DNA of 64,000 nt, taken from Pectobacterium cacticida (GTDB taxonomy: Bacteria > Pseudomonadota > Gammaproteobacteria > Enterobacterales > Enterobacteriaceae). Under the pieces are notes generated by a model, which searched no databases, was not told the origin of the DNA, and saw only the letters and a list, made by a program, of their open reading frames with translations. Shown one piece after another: positions 30,166 through 39,925 of this stretch; positions within the stretch are counted from its first letter, which is position 1, and every line of letters begins with the position of its first letter. The stretch spans positions 372,001-436,000 of the forward strand of contig NZ_CP133656.1 of the NCBI RefSeq assembly GCF_036885195.1. Direction: 5' to 3'. A program made the position numbers and the translations under genes.

Positions 30166-31247
30166 CACCACTGATTCATATTCTCGGTTCAGACATTCCG
30201 CATCATAACCAGACCGTCTTACGTTTTTTTAATGACGTGCTGGCGGCGGAACTTCCGGCACAGCAGGTGCGGCACTTTATTGTGGCATCTCGCGAGGGTA
30301 TGTCGGCAACCGATTTCCCCATGCTGCATATTGAAACCTGTGTAGATAAAAAAACGTTGGCTACCGCGGTGATTGCCAGAGCGAAGGCAAACCGCAAGAC
30401 GCGCTTTTTTCTGCATGGGCAATTTAATCCTAGGTTATGGTTGGCGCTACTGAGTGGGGAGATCAAGTCTGGGCAGGTTTACTGGCACGTGTGGGGCGCT
30501 GACCTCTATGAAGAAGCGAGTAGCTTGAAATACCGCCTGTTTTATTGGCTGCGGCGCTGGGCGCAAAGGCGTGTCGCACATGTGTTTGCTACGCGTGGCG
30601 ATCTGGCGCGGTATCAGCAGCGTGCCCCTCATGTTCCGACATCGTTGCTGTACTTCCCCACGCGCATGAATCCGGCGCTAACGAGCATGCAGGTGGATAA
30701 ACCGCTGGCAGGGCCGATGACGATTCTGGTCGGCAATTCTGGCGATCGCACGAATCGTCACCAGGAGGCACTGCGGGCGATTCACCAACAGTTTGGCAAC
30801 CGTGTGCGGGTGATTGTGCCAATGGGTTATCCAGCGAATAACGAATCCTACATCGCGCAGGTGGAAAAAGACGGTTTGGCGCTATTCGGCGTGAAAAATT
30901 TCCAACTGCTGAAAGATCAACTGGCGTTTGATGATTATCTCAACATGCTACGTACTTGTGATTTGGGTTATTTTATTTTCGATCGACAGCAGGGAATCGG
31001 GACGCTATGTCTGTTGATCCAGTCTGGCGTACCCTTCGTCATTAGCCGAAAAAATCCATTCTGGCGCGATTTGACGGAACAGGGACTGCCCGTGCTGTTT
31101 TACGGTGACGACCTGAATGAGGCGCTGGTGCGTGAGGCGCAGCGGCAACTGGCGTCGGTGGATAAACGGCAGATCGCGTTCTTTTATCCAAATTATCTAC
31201 AAGGTTGGCGGGATGCGCTGGCATTGGCGGCGGGAGAACCCACATGA
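30162..31247 (+). CDS. wecF: TDP-Fuc4NAc transferase
   Basis: A 361-residue soluble or membrane-associated glycosyltransferase (RffT, family GT56) that adds the third sugar to ECA lipid II. The N-terminus [25 protein letters not shown] and the block [26 protein letters not shown] are characteristic. Its start overlaps the wzxE stop and its stop overlaps the wzyE start. Confidence 0.95.
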   Translation: MTPLIHILGSDIPHHNQTVLRFFNDVLAAELPAQQVRHFIVASREGMSATDFPMLHIETCVDKKTLATAVIARAKANRKTRFFLHGQFNPRLWLALLSGEIKSGQVYWHVWGADLYEEASSLKYRLFYWLRRWAQRRVAHVFATRGDLARYQQRAPHVPTSLLYFPTRMNPALTSMQVDKPLAGPMTILVGNSGDRTNRHQEALRAIHQQFGNRVRVIVPMGYPANNESYIAQVEKDGLALFGVKNFQLLKDQLAFDDYLNMLRTCDLGYFIFDRQQGIGTLCLLIQSGVPFVISRKNPFWRDLTEQGLPVLFYGDDLNEALVREAQRQLASVDKRQIAFFYPNYLQGWRDALALAAGEPT

Positions 31248-32632
31248 CGCTGGGACAATTCGGTGGGCTGTTGGTCGTTTATCTGATTTCAGTCACGTTT
31301 ATCCTAAGCCTGACCTGGGTAGAGTTTCGTCGGGTGCGTTTTAATTTTAACGTGCTGTTTTCTCTACTCTATCTATTGACGTTCTACTTTGGTTTCCCAT
31401 TTACCTGTGTGTTGGTGTTTCGTTTTGGCGTTGACGTCGTTCCGGTGCAGTACCTGCTTCAGGCGCTGCTATCGGCAACGGCATTTTATGCGATCTATTA
31501 CGTTAGCTATAAAACGCGTCTGTGCCGGAAAATTGCAGCGCCGCAGGCGCCGCGACTGACGGTCAATCGGGTCGAAGCCAACCTAACCTGGCTGCTACTG
31601 GCATTGATTGCGGTTGTTACCGTGGGTATTTTCTTTCTTAATAATGGTTTTTTGTTGTTTAAACTGCACTCTTACAGCCAGATATTTTCCAGCGGTGTGT
31701 CCGGCGTGGCGTTGAAACGCTTTTTCTACTTCTTTATCCCGGCGATGCTGGTGGTGTATTTCCTGCATCAGACGCAGCGTGCGTGGCTGATGTTCCTGAT
31801 CGGCACGGTGACATTTGGCATGCTGACCTACGTGATTGTCGGCGGAACGCGCGCTAATCTTATTATCGCCTTCGCCCTGTTTCTGTTTATTGGCATTGTA
31901 CGCGGCTGGATTACGCTCTGGATGCTGGTTGCGGCGGGTATCTTCGGGATTGTCGGCATGTTCTGGCTGGCGTTAAAACGCTATGGGCTGGATGTCAGCG
32001 GGGATTACGCTTTTTATACCTTCCTCTATTTAACCCGCGACACCTTCTCGCCCTGGGAAAATCTGGCGCTGCTGTGGCAGCATTATGACAAAATCGAATT
32101 TCAGGGATTGGCACCGATTGCCCGCGATTTCTACGTCTTTATCCCCTCCTGGCTATGGCCGGATCGCCCGAATCTGGTATTAAACAGCGCCAACTATTTC
32201 ACCTGGGAAGTGTTAAATAACCATTCCGGGCTGGCGATATCTCCCACGCTGTTAGGTTCGCTGGTGGTGATGGGCGGCGTGCTATTTATCCCACTCGGTG
32301 CTGTGGCGGTAGGGCTGGTGATCAAGTGGTTCGATTGGATATATGCCTTAGGGAAGAATGATAGCAATCGCTATAAGGCCGCGATTTTGCAAGCGTTCTG
32401 CTTTGGCGCCGTGTTTAATATCATAGTGTTAGCGCGCGAGGGCGTGGATGCTTTTGTTTCTCGCGTGGTATTTTTCTGTCTGGTATTTGGTCTGTGCCTA
32501 TTGCTTGCCAAGCTGCTTTATTGGCTGCTGGAAAGCGCGGGACTGATTCGCCAGCGTTTACAACGCCGTGACGCGCAGCAGGTAGCGATACGTCACGGCG
32601 TACAGCATTCTGTCATTAAGGAGCAGGAATGA
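31244..32632 (+). CDS. wzyE: ECA polymerase
   Basis: A 462-residue polytopic membrane protein. The start at 31244 ([16 protein letters not shown]) forms ATGA with the wecF stop, with GGGAG just upstream; the frame extends further but without WzyE similarity. Features are about 11 membrane helices and the periplasmic loop with [15 protein letters not shown] and the conserved [11 protein letters not shown]. It polymerises ECA repeats in the periplasm. Confidence 0.94.
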   Translation: MTLGQFGGLLVVYLISVTFILSLTWVEFRRVRFNFNVLFSLLYLLTFYFGFPFTCVLVFRFGVDVVPVQYLLQALLSATAFYAIYYVSYKTRLCRKIAAPQAPRLTVNRVEANLTWLLLALIAVVTVGIFFLNNGFLLFKLHSYSQIFSSGVSGVALKRFFYFFIPAMLVVYFLHQTQRAWLMFLIGTVTFGMLTYVIVGGTRANLIIAFALFLFIGIVRGWITLWMLVAAGIFGIVGMFWLALKRYGLDVSGDYAFYTFLYLTRDTFSPWENLALLWQHYDKIEFQGLAPIARDFYVFIPSWLWPDRPNLVLNSANYFTWEVLNNHSGLAISPTLLGSLVVMGGVLFIPLGAVAVGLVIKWFDWIYALGKNDSNRYKAAILQAFCFGAVFNIIVLAREGVDAFVSRVVFFCLVFGLCLLLAKLLYWLLESAGLIRQRLQRRDAQQVAIRHGVQHSVIKEQE

Positions 32633-33378
32633 CGGTAGTAGACACGACAGAGTCCGTTCCTGTGTATACCATTCGGGGATTGCCGATTCACGGTTTTAGC
32701 ACGATGACGCAGTTCGTCGATCATCTGTTTGCGGGCGAACGGGTTAAAACGGGGACGCTCATCGCCATTAACGCGGAGAAAGTGTTGACGGCGGAAAAGG
32801 ATGTGGCCCTGCGCGCGCTGCTGGCGCGCGCTGAATATAAGTATGCGGACGGCATCAGCATTGTGCGATCCATTCGGCGCAAGTACCCGCAGGCGCATAT
32901 CACGCGGATTGCGGGGGCTGATCTATGGGAAGCGCTGATGGAACGGGCAGGCAAATCGGGGACGCCGGTTTTTCTGGTGGGCGGTAAGCCCGACGTGTTG
33001 GCGCAAACAGAGGCAAAATTACGTGCACAGTGGCAGGTCAACATCGTCGGTAGCCAGAATGGCTATTTTATGCCGGAGCAGCGCGATGCGTTGTTCGAAC
33101 GTATTCGCGCCAGTGGCGCACAGATAATTACCGTCGCGATGGGGTCGCCACGGCAGGAAATCCTGATGCGCGATTGTCGTCATCACTACCCCGATGCGCT
33201 GTATATGGGTGTCGGCGGCACCTATGATGTCTTTACCGGGCAGGTAAAACGGGCTCCGCTCGTGTGGCGAAATGCCGGGCTGGAGTGGCTCTATCGCTTG
33301 CTGTCCCAGCCGAGCCGTATATTTCGCCAGCTTAGATTATTGAAATATGTGGCCTATCATTACAGCGGCCGGCTGTAA
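32629..33378 (+). CDS. wecG: UDP-ManNAcA transferase
   Basis: A 249-residue glycosyltransferase of the WecG/TagA/CpsF family (RffM, GT26) that forms ECA lipid II. Motifs: [46 protein letters not shown] and [14 protein letters not shown]. The start overlaps the wzyE stop (ATGA). It is the last gene of the ECA operon; in E. coli yifK and the tRNA cluster follow, here about 21 kb of accessory genes intervene. Confidence 0.96.
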   Translation: MTVVDTTESVPVYTIRGLPIHGFSTMTQFVDHLFAGERVKTGTLIAINAEKVLTAEKDVALRALLARAEYKYADGISIVRSIRRKYPQAHITRIAGADLWEALMERAGKSGTPVFLVGGKPDVLAQTEAKLRAQWQVNIVGSQNGYFMPEQRDALFERIRASGAQIITVAMGSPRQEILMRDCRHHYPDALYMGVGGTYDVFTGQVKRAPLVWRNAGLEWLYRLLSQPSRIFRQLRLLKYVAYHYSGRL

Positions 33379-33726
33379 TCGTGTTTCTCATGAGAGATGG
33401 AGGGCTAAAAGTTACTGCGAGTGACTCAGAGTATCTCCCTGCAACTGCTTGCGCCGTTGTACCAATTATGGGGGTGACACTCCACAATCGCTCTTCGGTA
33501 AATTTTTTACCTCCCTAAGATGGTGCAATATATTAACGTTTATGTCTTGGGCCTGAATTGGATTCCACTTAAGCGTTGCGGAATCGGCATAATTTGTGAT
33601 TGTGTTCCGTAAGTTAGTAATATTTATACCGTCGTTATATTCCTGTTCATCTTTTGTGCAATCACAGCCCTATTCCAGTGCACGGTTTTATTTTTTTACC
33701 ATTTGATTTTTATTGAAAATTTTCCA
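33379..33726. other. Gap after the ECA operon
   Basis: This 348-bp stretch has no convincing gene. It contains a palindrome TCTCATGAGA shortly after wecG and an AT-rich segment leading into the promoter at 33727. No clear terminator with a T tract was seen after wecG, and no clean CRP, NtrC or sigma54 site. Confidence 0.5.
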
Positions 33727-33756
33727 TTGACAACGTTTTGAATCCCTTCTTATAGT
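33727..33756 (+). promoter_or_regulatory. Sigma70-type promoter of the amide operon
   Basis: A perfect -35 TTGACA (33727-33732) is followed after 18 bp by TATAGT (33751-33756). The start of transcription is expected near 33763, giving a leader of about 150 nt before the first gene. Such a strong promoter in front of a terminator is the layout expected for antitermination control. Confidence 0.75.
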
Positions 33757-33769
33757 GACGATAACTTAT

Positions 33770-33853
33770 CCGCAAGAACGCCAACGTTGTCGGCTTGTGG
33801 TTATGGCAATAGAGCCCTCGCAATGTCTTCTGACTTTGCCGGGCTTTTTTTTT
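33770..33853 (+). promoter_or_regulatory. Antitermination leader, candidate AmiR (ANTAR) target
   Basis: Three elements follow in order. P1 is a stem CCGCAAG / CTTGTGG (33770-33776 with 33794-33800, one G-U pair) with possible inner AACG/CGTT pairing. P2 is GGC-AATAGA-GCC (33805-33816), a six-base loop. The terminator stem AGCCC...GGGCT (33813-33845) has inner GCAA/TTGC and GTC/GAC pairs and nine T residues (33845-33853). The 3' arm of P2 is part of the terminator's 5' arm, so the two exclude each other. AmiR-type proteins stabilise two hexaloop hairpins; the P2 loop has the expected A1 but G at position 5 instead of 4, and no clean hexaloop is seen in P1. Confidence 0.6.
33813..33853 (+). 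terminator. Intrinsic terminator inside the amide operon leader
   Basis: AGCCC pairs with GGGCT, an inner stem GCAAtGTC pairs with GACtTTGC around TTCT, and nine T residues follow. It lies between the promoter and the first start codon (33913), 60 bp before it, so it must be overcome for expression. Confidence 0.88.
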
Positions 33854-34256
33854 GCTTTTTTTTCAGAAGCACTTTTCATGCACATTTTTTATCACCAACG
33901 CCAGGGGGATTTATGTCCAGAATGAAATATTGTTATGCATCGTTGCCGTTGGCACTGGCTATCGCCTATTCAGGTTTGGCCGGGGCAGCAGAAAAAACAA
34001 TAAAAATAGGTTTGTTGGAAGATGCGTCAGGTAACTTTGCTTTGCCGTCCATCCCAAAGATTCATGCAACAGAGCTTGCTGTTGAAGAGATTAATGCTAA
34101 AGGAGGCATACTGGGTCGATCTATTGAGCTGGTAAAATACGATACGCAGTCTGATAACACTCGCTTCCAGCAAATGGCGCGCCGTTTGATTAAAAACGAC
34201 AAGGTTGACGTTATTTTCGGTGCTTTTTCCAGTGCCTCACGTGAAGCGATACGTCC

Positions 34257-34263
34257 CATTATG
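34257..34263. repeat. Target-site duplication, left copy
   Basis: CATTATG at 34257-34263 is repeated exactly at 35465-35471, flanking the IS. Shorter duplications are possible if the IS ends are set a base or two further out, because the junction bases are ambiguous. Confidence 0.85.
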
Positions 34264-35464
34264 TGTATTAGCTCAGACCTGATCTGACAATTACCGGTTA
34301 TTTATACAGGTATCTGTCAGATTACATCTGGCCTAAATTTTTCTCAGACCAGATGCGCTTTCCATCAAGTAATGTTTCCATTGGCGTCCGGCCACAGCAC
34401 ATTTTCCCCTGATGAGTTCGCTCATTATTATAGTGAGCCAGCCATTCATCAAGATCCGATTGTAATGTGTCGAGAGCACCATACAACTTTTTGCGGAACG
34501 TCACCTGATAAAACTCATTCAGTATCGTTTTATGGAACCGCTCGCAGATGCCGTTGGTCTGCGGTGACATTGCCTTCGTTTTCGTATGCTCAATGTCATT
34601 TATCGCCAGATAAAGCTGGTAATCATGCTGCTCCACTTTGCCGCAGAACTCAGTGCCCCTGTCGGTCAGTATCCTCAGCATCGGTAGCCCCTGAGACTCA
34701 TAAAATGGCAGCACACGATCATTCAGTAAATCAGCCGCTGTAATCGGTGTTTTAGTGACGTAGAGCTTGCAGTGTGCCACTTTCGAGTACGTATCAACGA
34801 ACGTCTGCTGATAGATACGCCCGACGCCTTTCAGGTTGCCTACATAGAACGTGTCCTGTGAACCCAGATAACCCGGATGAGCGGTTTCAATCTCACCACA
34901 GGCTTCATCATCACTGGCTTTACGTTCCAGCGCTGCGATCTGGCTGTCAGTCAGTTCAATGCCGTCACGGGCCACTTTTTCTTCCAGTGCTTTCAGGCGT
35001 TTTTTGAAGTTCTCAAGGTTATGACGTAACCAGACAGAACGGACACCACTGCCGGAGATAAAAACGCCCTGTTTACGCAGCTCGTTGCTGGTCCTGTGCT
35101 GGCCGTGAGCCGGGAATGCGACAGCATAATCAACAACAGCCCGCTCAGTGACCTCATCGGTTCGGTTCTTAAGGTTAGGGGCACGACGGCTGCGATTTAT
35201 CAACGCATCCACGCCACCTTCCTCGGCCAGCTCGCGATATCGGTAAAACGTATCGCGAGAGACGCCCATGATTTTGCAGGCTTTCGACACGTTACTGAGT
35301 TCTTCAGCCAGATTGAGCAAACCGGCTTTGTGTTTGATGATGGGATTGTTAGTATGAAGCATGAGAGTTACCTCGCGTTTTGTATAAGGATTCGACACCC
35401 ATATCAAAACCGGTAACTCTCAACCTTTCAAGGTCATGTGTCAGATCAAGTCGCGACTAATACA
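34264..35464 (-). mobile_element. IS481-family-like insertion sequence, 1201 bp
   Basis: The ends are imperfect 26-bp inverted repeats starting TGTATTAG and closing with TGATCTGACA on each side (21 of 26 identical by eye). A 7-bp duplication flanks them. One transposase gene is on the minus strand. The size, TG...CA ends and DDE transposase suit the IS481 family. The exact IS name is not known to me. Confidence 0.88.
34322..35362 (-). CDS. IS481-like transposase
   Basis: A 346-residue DDE transposase from the ATG at 35362 (GAGG 9 bases upstream). The N-terminal HTH contains SNVSKACKIMGVSRDTFYRYRE; the rve/integrase catalytic core has D in FVDTYSKVAHC, D in ILTDRGTEFCG and E in MSPQTNGICERFHKT. 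The C-terminus has DEWLAHYNNERTHQGKMCCG. It appears intact, so the element may be active. It is oriented against the interrupted gene. Confidence 0.93.
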   Translation of the reverse strand: MLHTNNPIIKHKAGLLNLAEELSNVSKACKIMGVSRDTFYRYRELAEEGGVDALINRSRRAPNLKNRTDEVTERAVVDYAVAFPAHGQHRTSNELRKQGVFISGSGVRSVWLRHNLENFKKRLKALEEKVARDGIELTDSQIAALERKASDDEACGEIETAHPGYLGSQDTFYVGNLKGVGRIYQQTFVDTYSKVAHCKLYVTKTPITAADLLNDRVLPFYESQGLPMLRILTDRGTEFCGKVEQHDYQLYLAINDIEHTKTKAMSPQTNGICERFHKTILNEFYQVTFRKKLYGALDTLQSDLDEWLAHYNNERTHQGKMCCGRTPMETLLDGKRIWSEKNLGQM

Positions 35465-35471
35465 CATTATG
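35465..35471. repeat. Target-site duplication, right copy
   Basis: CATTATG, identical to 34257-34263. The identical copies and the intact frames around the IS point to a recent insertion. Confidence 0.85.
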
Positions 35472-36451
35472 GATCGTGAAAAACAGATGTATTGGTACAA
35501 CAACCAATATGAAGGCGGCGTGTGTGATAGCAACGTGTTTGTGACCGGCGCCGTCCCAGAACAGCAGTTCTCGACATTAATCCCATGGATGATAGAGAAG
35601 TACGGTAAGAAAGTGTATACCATCGCGGCTGACTATAACTTTGGGCAAATCTCCGCTGAATGGGTACGCAAGATCGTCAATGAGAACGGCGGCACCATGG
35701 TGGGCGAAGAATTTATCCCGCTCAGCGTGTCGCAGTTCGGCCAAACCATCCAAAACATTCAGAAGGCCAAACCTGACTTTGTGATGACGTTACTGGTTGG
35801 TGCGAATCAATCTTCCTACTACGAGCAAGCCGCTGCAGCCAAACTCGGCCTGCCGATGGGCAGTTCTGTCAATGTCGGTCAGGCCTATGAACATAAGCGT
35901 TTCAAGGCTCCAGCTCTGAAAGACATGTATATTACCGCCAACTACCTCGAAGAAGTGGATACGCCTGCCAGCAACGATTTCAAACAACGTTTCCGCGCTA
36001 AGTTTCCTAACGAGCCGTATATCAATCAGGAAGCCGCCAATGCCTATGATGCCGTTTATCTATATAAAATAGCGGTAGAGAAAGCCGGTGGCACCGATGT
36101 GACCGCTGTGCGCAACGCGTTGGAAACCGGTGAAATCTGTACCGAAGGCCCGTCAGGCAATGTCTGTATCGATCCCAAAAGTCATCATCTGAGCCACACC
36201 ATCTATCTGGCCCATGTGAAAGATGACCATTCCATCGAAATACCCAAGGTATGGAATGATATCAAGCCTTACTGGTTAGGGGAGGCAGGTTGCGATCTGC
36301 CAATTAAACCGGATACCAGCCAGTACACTCCGTCCAATCCACCAAAGGCCTGATGTACTTTCTGCGTCAGAGAGACGGCCGTTCTTATCTTTCTCTCTGA
36401 CGTAATCCCTTTATTTGCTGTGTCAGTCAGGACACCGAGGATTACTTGCAG

Positions 36452-37321
36452 ATGTTAATGTTCTCCTTTCTTTATTCCATAATTTACCAGTTTGGCGATA
36501 ACTTCGCTTATCTGGTGCTGGCCGCTCTTGGTCTAGCAGTCATTTTCGGCATGATGGGGGTGATCAACCTCGCACACGGCGAATTTATTATGTGTGGTGC
36601 TTACGTCACCATTTTGATGAACAAAGCGGGGTTACCGTTACCACTGGCCATGCTGACCGGCACGCTGGCAGCCGCTTTTGCTGGTGGTGTAATAGAGCGT
36701 CTGGTGGTACGCCATCTTTATGGCCGCCTGTATGACTCTGTAGTTGCTACTTGGGCTATTAGTCTAATTGTACAACAAAGTATGTTACTGATTGCGGGTC
36801 CCTCTTTGGAGGGGCTGTCCACCCCTTTCAGTTCATTTACCCTTGGCGAATATTCTTTCTCTACCTATCGAGCCATTCTTCCGCTGGTTGCCATTATCGT
36901 ATTGATGGCGCTGTATTGGTTGTTCTTCCACACCAATTACGGCGTGTGCGCACGAGCCACTATTCAAAACGCGAAGATGGCCGCTTGCCTCGGACTGGAA
37001 ACCGACCGGATCTATACGCTCACCTTTGCTCTCGGCGCCGGACTCGCCGGATTGGCCGGTGCGATCTATGCCCCAACGCTAACGGCCGTTCCTACCATGG
37101 GGAGCAGTTTTATTGTGCAAGCGTTTGTGTCGGTGGTGGTGGGGGGGGCCAATGTCCTCGTCGGCACTATCCCTGCGGCGATGGCGCTGGGTGCAATCCA
37201 GACTGGGCTCAATGCATGGTACGGACAACTCGCTGGGCAGATTGGTCTATTGCTGACCGCAGTGCTGGTGATTCGCTTATTACCCAATGGCGTTGGTAGC
37301 CTTTTTACCCGTAACCGCTAG
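36452..37321 (+). CDS. Urea/amide-type ABC permease (UrtB-like)
   Basis: A 289-residue LivH/UrtB-type permease with about 8 membrane helices. Diagnostic segments are GLAVIFGMMGVINLAHGEFIMCGAY and VVVGGANVLVGTIPAA. The start is ambiguous: ATG at 36452 is used; TTG at 36446 fits the CGAGG site spacing slightly better. With the UrtC-like protein it would form the membrane channel. About 100 bp separate it from the split binding protein gene. Confidence 0.9.
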   Translation: MLMFSFLYSIIYQFGDNFAYLVLAALGLAVIFGMMGVINLAHGEFIMCGAYVTILMNKAGLPLPLAMLTGTLAAAFAGGVIERLVVRHLYGRLYDSVVATWAISLIVQQSMLLIAGPSLEGLSTPFSSFTLGEYSFSTYRAILPLVAIIVLMALYWLFFHTNYGVCARATIQNAKMAACLGLETDRIYTLTFALGAGLAGLAGAIYAPTLTAVPTMGSSFIVQAFVSVVVGGANVLVGTIPAAMALGAIQTGLNAWYGQLAGQIGLLLTAVLVIRLLPNGVGSLFTRNR

Positions 37322-37330
37322 GAGCGCAGT

Positions 37331-38422
37331 GTGACAATGACTTCTGTTAACGTTTCCGTCGACGATGCGCACAAGCGCAGCCTGAGTAATACCACACTGA
37401 TTAGCGGGATCATTCTGGCCGTCGCGCTACTATTGCCTCTAGTACTTGATAGCGCGTTGATCGGCGATTTTTCCTATTTCCTGCTGTGGACATTCTGCGC
37501 TATCGGTTTGGCCGCTATGTGGGGCCATGGCGGCATTCTCTCTTTCGGACAAACCGCTTTCTTCGGGCTGGCAGGCTATACCTACGGCGTGATGACGCTC
37601 AATTTTGGCGATGGCGTGCTGTCAACCTGGTCCGGGCTACTGTTTGCATTATTGGTGGCTGCCACGGTCGCCGCTGCGCTGGGTTATCTGATGTTTTACG
37701 GTGGCGTCACCGGTATTTTCATCGGCATCGTGACACTCTCTTTTACATTGGTACTTGAAACCTTCATGTCGCAGACTGCGGGTCCGCAGTGGACCATCGG
37801 TAGCGCGCGTCTCAACGGTTTCAACGGCATGTCCGGTATGCCGCCGCTCGCGCTGCCCGGTCTGGACGGCGAACGCTTTACGCTGGAAGGAAATGCCTTT
37901 TATTACCTGATTATTCTTTTGCTGGGCGTTATTTACTGGGGCGTTCGCCGCCTGCTGCACTCTAATTTTGGTTTAACACTGGCGTCCATTCGTGAAAATC
38001 CCCGTCGGGCGGAAATGCTCGGGATCGACATCCGTCGCTACCAACTGCTGGTATTCGTTCTGGGTGGCGTGCTGTCCGGTTTATCTGGCGCGCTTTATAC
38101 CATTTGGGGATCTTATATCACTCCATCATCCATGGGTCTCACCGCCGCCGCTATGCCGGTGATCTGGGTTGCCACCGCAGGGCGTAAAAATATTTTCGGC
38201 ACTGTGGTCATCACCGCGCTGATGGTCTGGCTGTCGCAGTGGTTGGCGGTATATGGCAGTGAATACGCCATGATTCTACTGGGCTTCATTCTGCTGTTTG
38301 TGATTCTGGCCGCCCCCAATGGACTACTGCCGTGGCTGGCGGAAAAAATCGGTTATCTGGCGACCAGACGACATGTCAACCACGAGCTACAGCATAACGA
38401 TGTTCGACATAAAGGGGAGTAA
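37331..38422 (+). CDS. Urea/amide-type ABC permease (UrtC-like)
   Basis: A 363-residue LivM/UrtC-type permease. It starts with GTG at 37331, 6 bases after AGGAG; an ATG two codons later (37337) is possible. Typical features: AMWGHGGILSFGQTAFFGLAGYTYGV near residues 60-85 and the loop ASIRENPRRAEMLGIDIRRYQLLVF that contacts the ATPases. It partners with the UrtB-like permease and the two ATPases that follow. Confidence 0.9.
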   Translation: MTMTSVNVSVDDAHKRSLSNTTLISGIILAVALLLPLVLDSALIGDFSYFLLWTFCAIGLAAMWGHGGILSFGQTAFFGLAGYTYGVMTLNFGDGVLSTWSGLLFALLVAATVAAALGYLMFYGGVTGIFIGIVTLSFTLVLETFMSQTAGPQWTIGSARLNGFNGMSGMPPLALPGLDGERFTLEGNAFYYLIILLLGVIYWGVRRLLHSNFGLTLASIRENPRRAEMLGIDIRRYQLLVFVLGGVLSGLSGALYTIWGSYITPSSMGLTAAAMPVIWVATAGRKNIFGTVVITALMVWLSQWLAVYGSEYAMILLGFILLFVILAAPNGLLPWLAEKIGYLATRRHVNHELQHNDVRHKGE

Positions 38423-38424
38423 CC

Positions 38425-39156
38425 ATGAATCAAACACCGGAATTGATCCTGGAAACCCAAGGGCTGAGCAAGCGCTTCGGCGGCGCGCAGGTGATTAATC
38501 AGGTGGATATGCAAATCCATCGTGGCGAAGTACGTTGCGTCATCGGTCCGAACGGTGCGGGGAAAAGCACGTTTTTTAAATTACTCACCGGCGAACACAC
38601 GCCGAGCGATGGCGAGATCCGTTTCTTTGGCAATCCGATGAATGCGTTGGCACCCTTTCAACGTATTCAGATGGGGATGAGCATTAAATTTCAGATACCG
38701 GGCATTTTTCCCGATCTCAGTGTGGAACAACATTTGCAACTGTCGTTGAGTCACTTGCGACCGCAAGTTAGACACGAGACCGCCAGCATTGATGAGCTAC
38801 TCCAGCGTTTCAAGCTAAGTTCTGAAAAACATCAACTAGCAGGCAATTTATCACATGGAAAAAAACAGTGGCTAGAAATCGCCATGGCGGTATCGCTACG
38901 CCCGGCACTGTTGATGCTTGATGAGCCGGTCGCCGGACTATCGGTGGAAGAAACCTATCTCACCGGTGAGTTGATTAAAGCCATGCAGCAGGACGGCCTG
39001 ACGTTGATGGTGGTTGAACACGATATGACCTTTGTTCGTCAAATCGCATCACGGGTTACCGTACTGCACGGCGGCAGGGTATTTGCCGATGGCGAAGCGG
39101 CACAGGTACTGGCGCGGGACGATGTCGCGGACATTTATTTGGGGAAAGCCGGATGA
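38425..39156 (+). CDS. Branched-chain/urea-type ABC ATPase 1 (UrtD-like)
   Basis: A 243-residue LivG/UrtD-type ATPase. Walker A GPNGAGKST is at about residues 41-49 and Walker B LLMLDEPVAGLS at about 167-178; the signature region reads NLSHGKKQWLEIAMA, with LSHGKKQ in place of the common LSGGQ, as in Urt-type ATPases. The following ATPase overlaps it by ATGA. Confidence 0.92.
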   Translation: MNQTPELILETQGLSKRFGGAQVINQVDMQIHRGEVRCVIGPNGAGKSTFFKLLTGEHTPSDGEIRFFGNPMNALAPFQRIQMGMSIKFQIPGIFPDLSVEQHLQLSLSHLRPQVRHETASIDELLQRFKLSSEKHQLAGNLSHGKKQWLEIAMAVSLRPALLMLDEPVAGLSVEETYLTGELIKAMQQDGLTLMVVEHDMTFVRQIASRVTVLHGGRVFADGEAAQVLARDDVADIYLGKAG

Positions 39157-39872
39157 ACGAGGTGTTATTGCAGGTCAATGAGGTTACCGGCGGCTACGGC
39201 GGCGGGCAGGTGCTTAATGGCGCGACGTTACAGCTGAAGGCCGCCGAAGTCCTGGGGTTGATTGGTCGTAATGGCGTTGGAAAAACCACGCTGATGCGCA
39301 CCCTGATTGGCGCCGTGCCTGTAAAACAAGGTCGCATCATGCTGGGAGAGATTGATATTACCCAGGCGACCCCGCAGCGCCGGGCAAGACTGGGCATTGG
39401 CTATGTGCCACAAGGACGTGAGGTCTTCAGCGGATTAACGGTAGCGGAGAACCTCCAGGTAGGGATGCAGTTTGTCCGCGAGCACCGCGAATTCGCGCAG
39501 GACCTGCTGGAGCGGGTGCTGGAGTATTTCCCTATTTTGCGCCAACGGCTGAAACAGAAGGCCGGCACCATGAGCGGCGGCGAACAGCAGCAGTTGGCTA
39601 TAGCCCGGGCGCTGGTCGGCTCACCCAAGATCCTGCTGCTTGATGAGCCCTCTGAAGGGGTACAACCCTCGATTGTTCATATCATTGCCGACACGTTGGT
39701 GCGGATCGCCCGTGAACTGCGCGTCGCCGTGATTCTGGTCGAACAAGATATCGCCATGATCCAGCGCGCGGCCCAGCGCTGTTGCGTAATGGATAAAGGT
39801 CAGGTAATCGAAACCCTGACGCAACACCAGCTTGCTGATGACCTTTTGATGCGTCGCCATCTAGCGTTGTGA
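39153..39872 (+). CDS. Branched-chain/urea-type ABC ATPase 2 (UrtE-like)
   Basis: A 239-residue LivF/UrtE-type ATPase. Walker A GRNGVGKTT is at residues 38-46, the signature is TMSGGEQQQLAIARAL, and Walker B LLLDEPSEGVQPSIV is the UrtE-typical form. GIGYVPQGREVFSGLTVAENL is also family-specific. Its start overlaps the UrtD-like stop. It completes a full Urt-type set downstream of the interrupted binding protein. Confidence 0.93.
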   Translation: MNEVLLQVNEVTGGYGGGQVLNGATLQLKAAEVLGLIGRNGVGKTTLMRTLIGAVPVKQGRIMLGEIDITQATPQRRARLGIGYVPQGREVFSGLTVAENLQVGMQFVREHREFAQDLLERVLEYFPILRQRLKQKAGTMSGGEQQQLAIARALVGSPKILLLDEPSEGVQPSIVHIIADTLVRIARELRVAVILVEQDIAMIQRAAQRCCVMDKGQVIETLTQHQLADDLLMRRHLAL

Positions 39873-39925
39873 TGCGTTGCACCAGCGGACTGACCGAACT
39901 TCTTTTTATTTAGTGGAGACAATTT

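Larger units (their letters stand above)
33913..36353 (+). pseudogene. Amide/urea-type ABC binding protein gene, split by IS
   Basis: The 5' part (33913-34263) starts MSRMKYCYASLPLALAIAYSGLAGA, a signal peptide, and runs IKIGLLEDASGNFA to SREAIRPIM. The 3' part resumes at 35472 with DREKQMYWYNNQYEGG and ends at 36353. Joining the two across the 1201-bp IS and one 7-bp duplicate restores an uninterrupted frame of about 410 residues with no other lesion. It belongs to the Urt/Fmd-type branch of Peripla_BP_5 proteins, which bind urea or short amides. As it stands only a truncated secreted fragment (SSDLI end at 34287) can be made. AGGGGG lies 5 bases before the ATG. Confidence 0.88.

Noticed and set aside
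33641..33668. CRP-like site TGTGCAATCACA
   Set aside because: The half sites are separated by four rather than six bases, so it does not fit the CRP consensus.
33787..33912. N-terminal extension of the binding protein gene
   Set aside because: The in-frame ATG at 33787 lies inside the leader terminator, and the extension would bury the signal peptide. The ATG at 33913 has a strong AGGGGG site.
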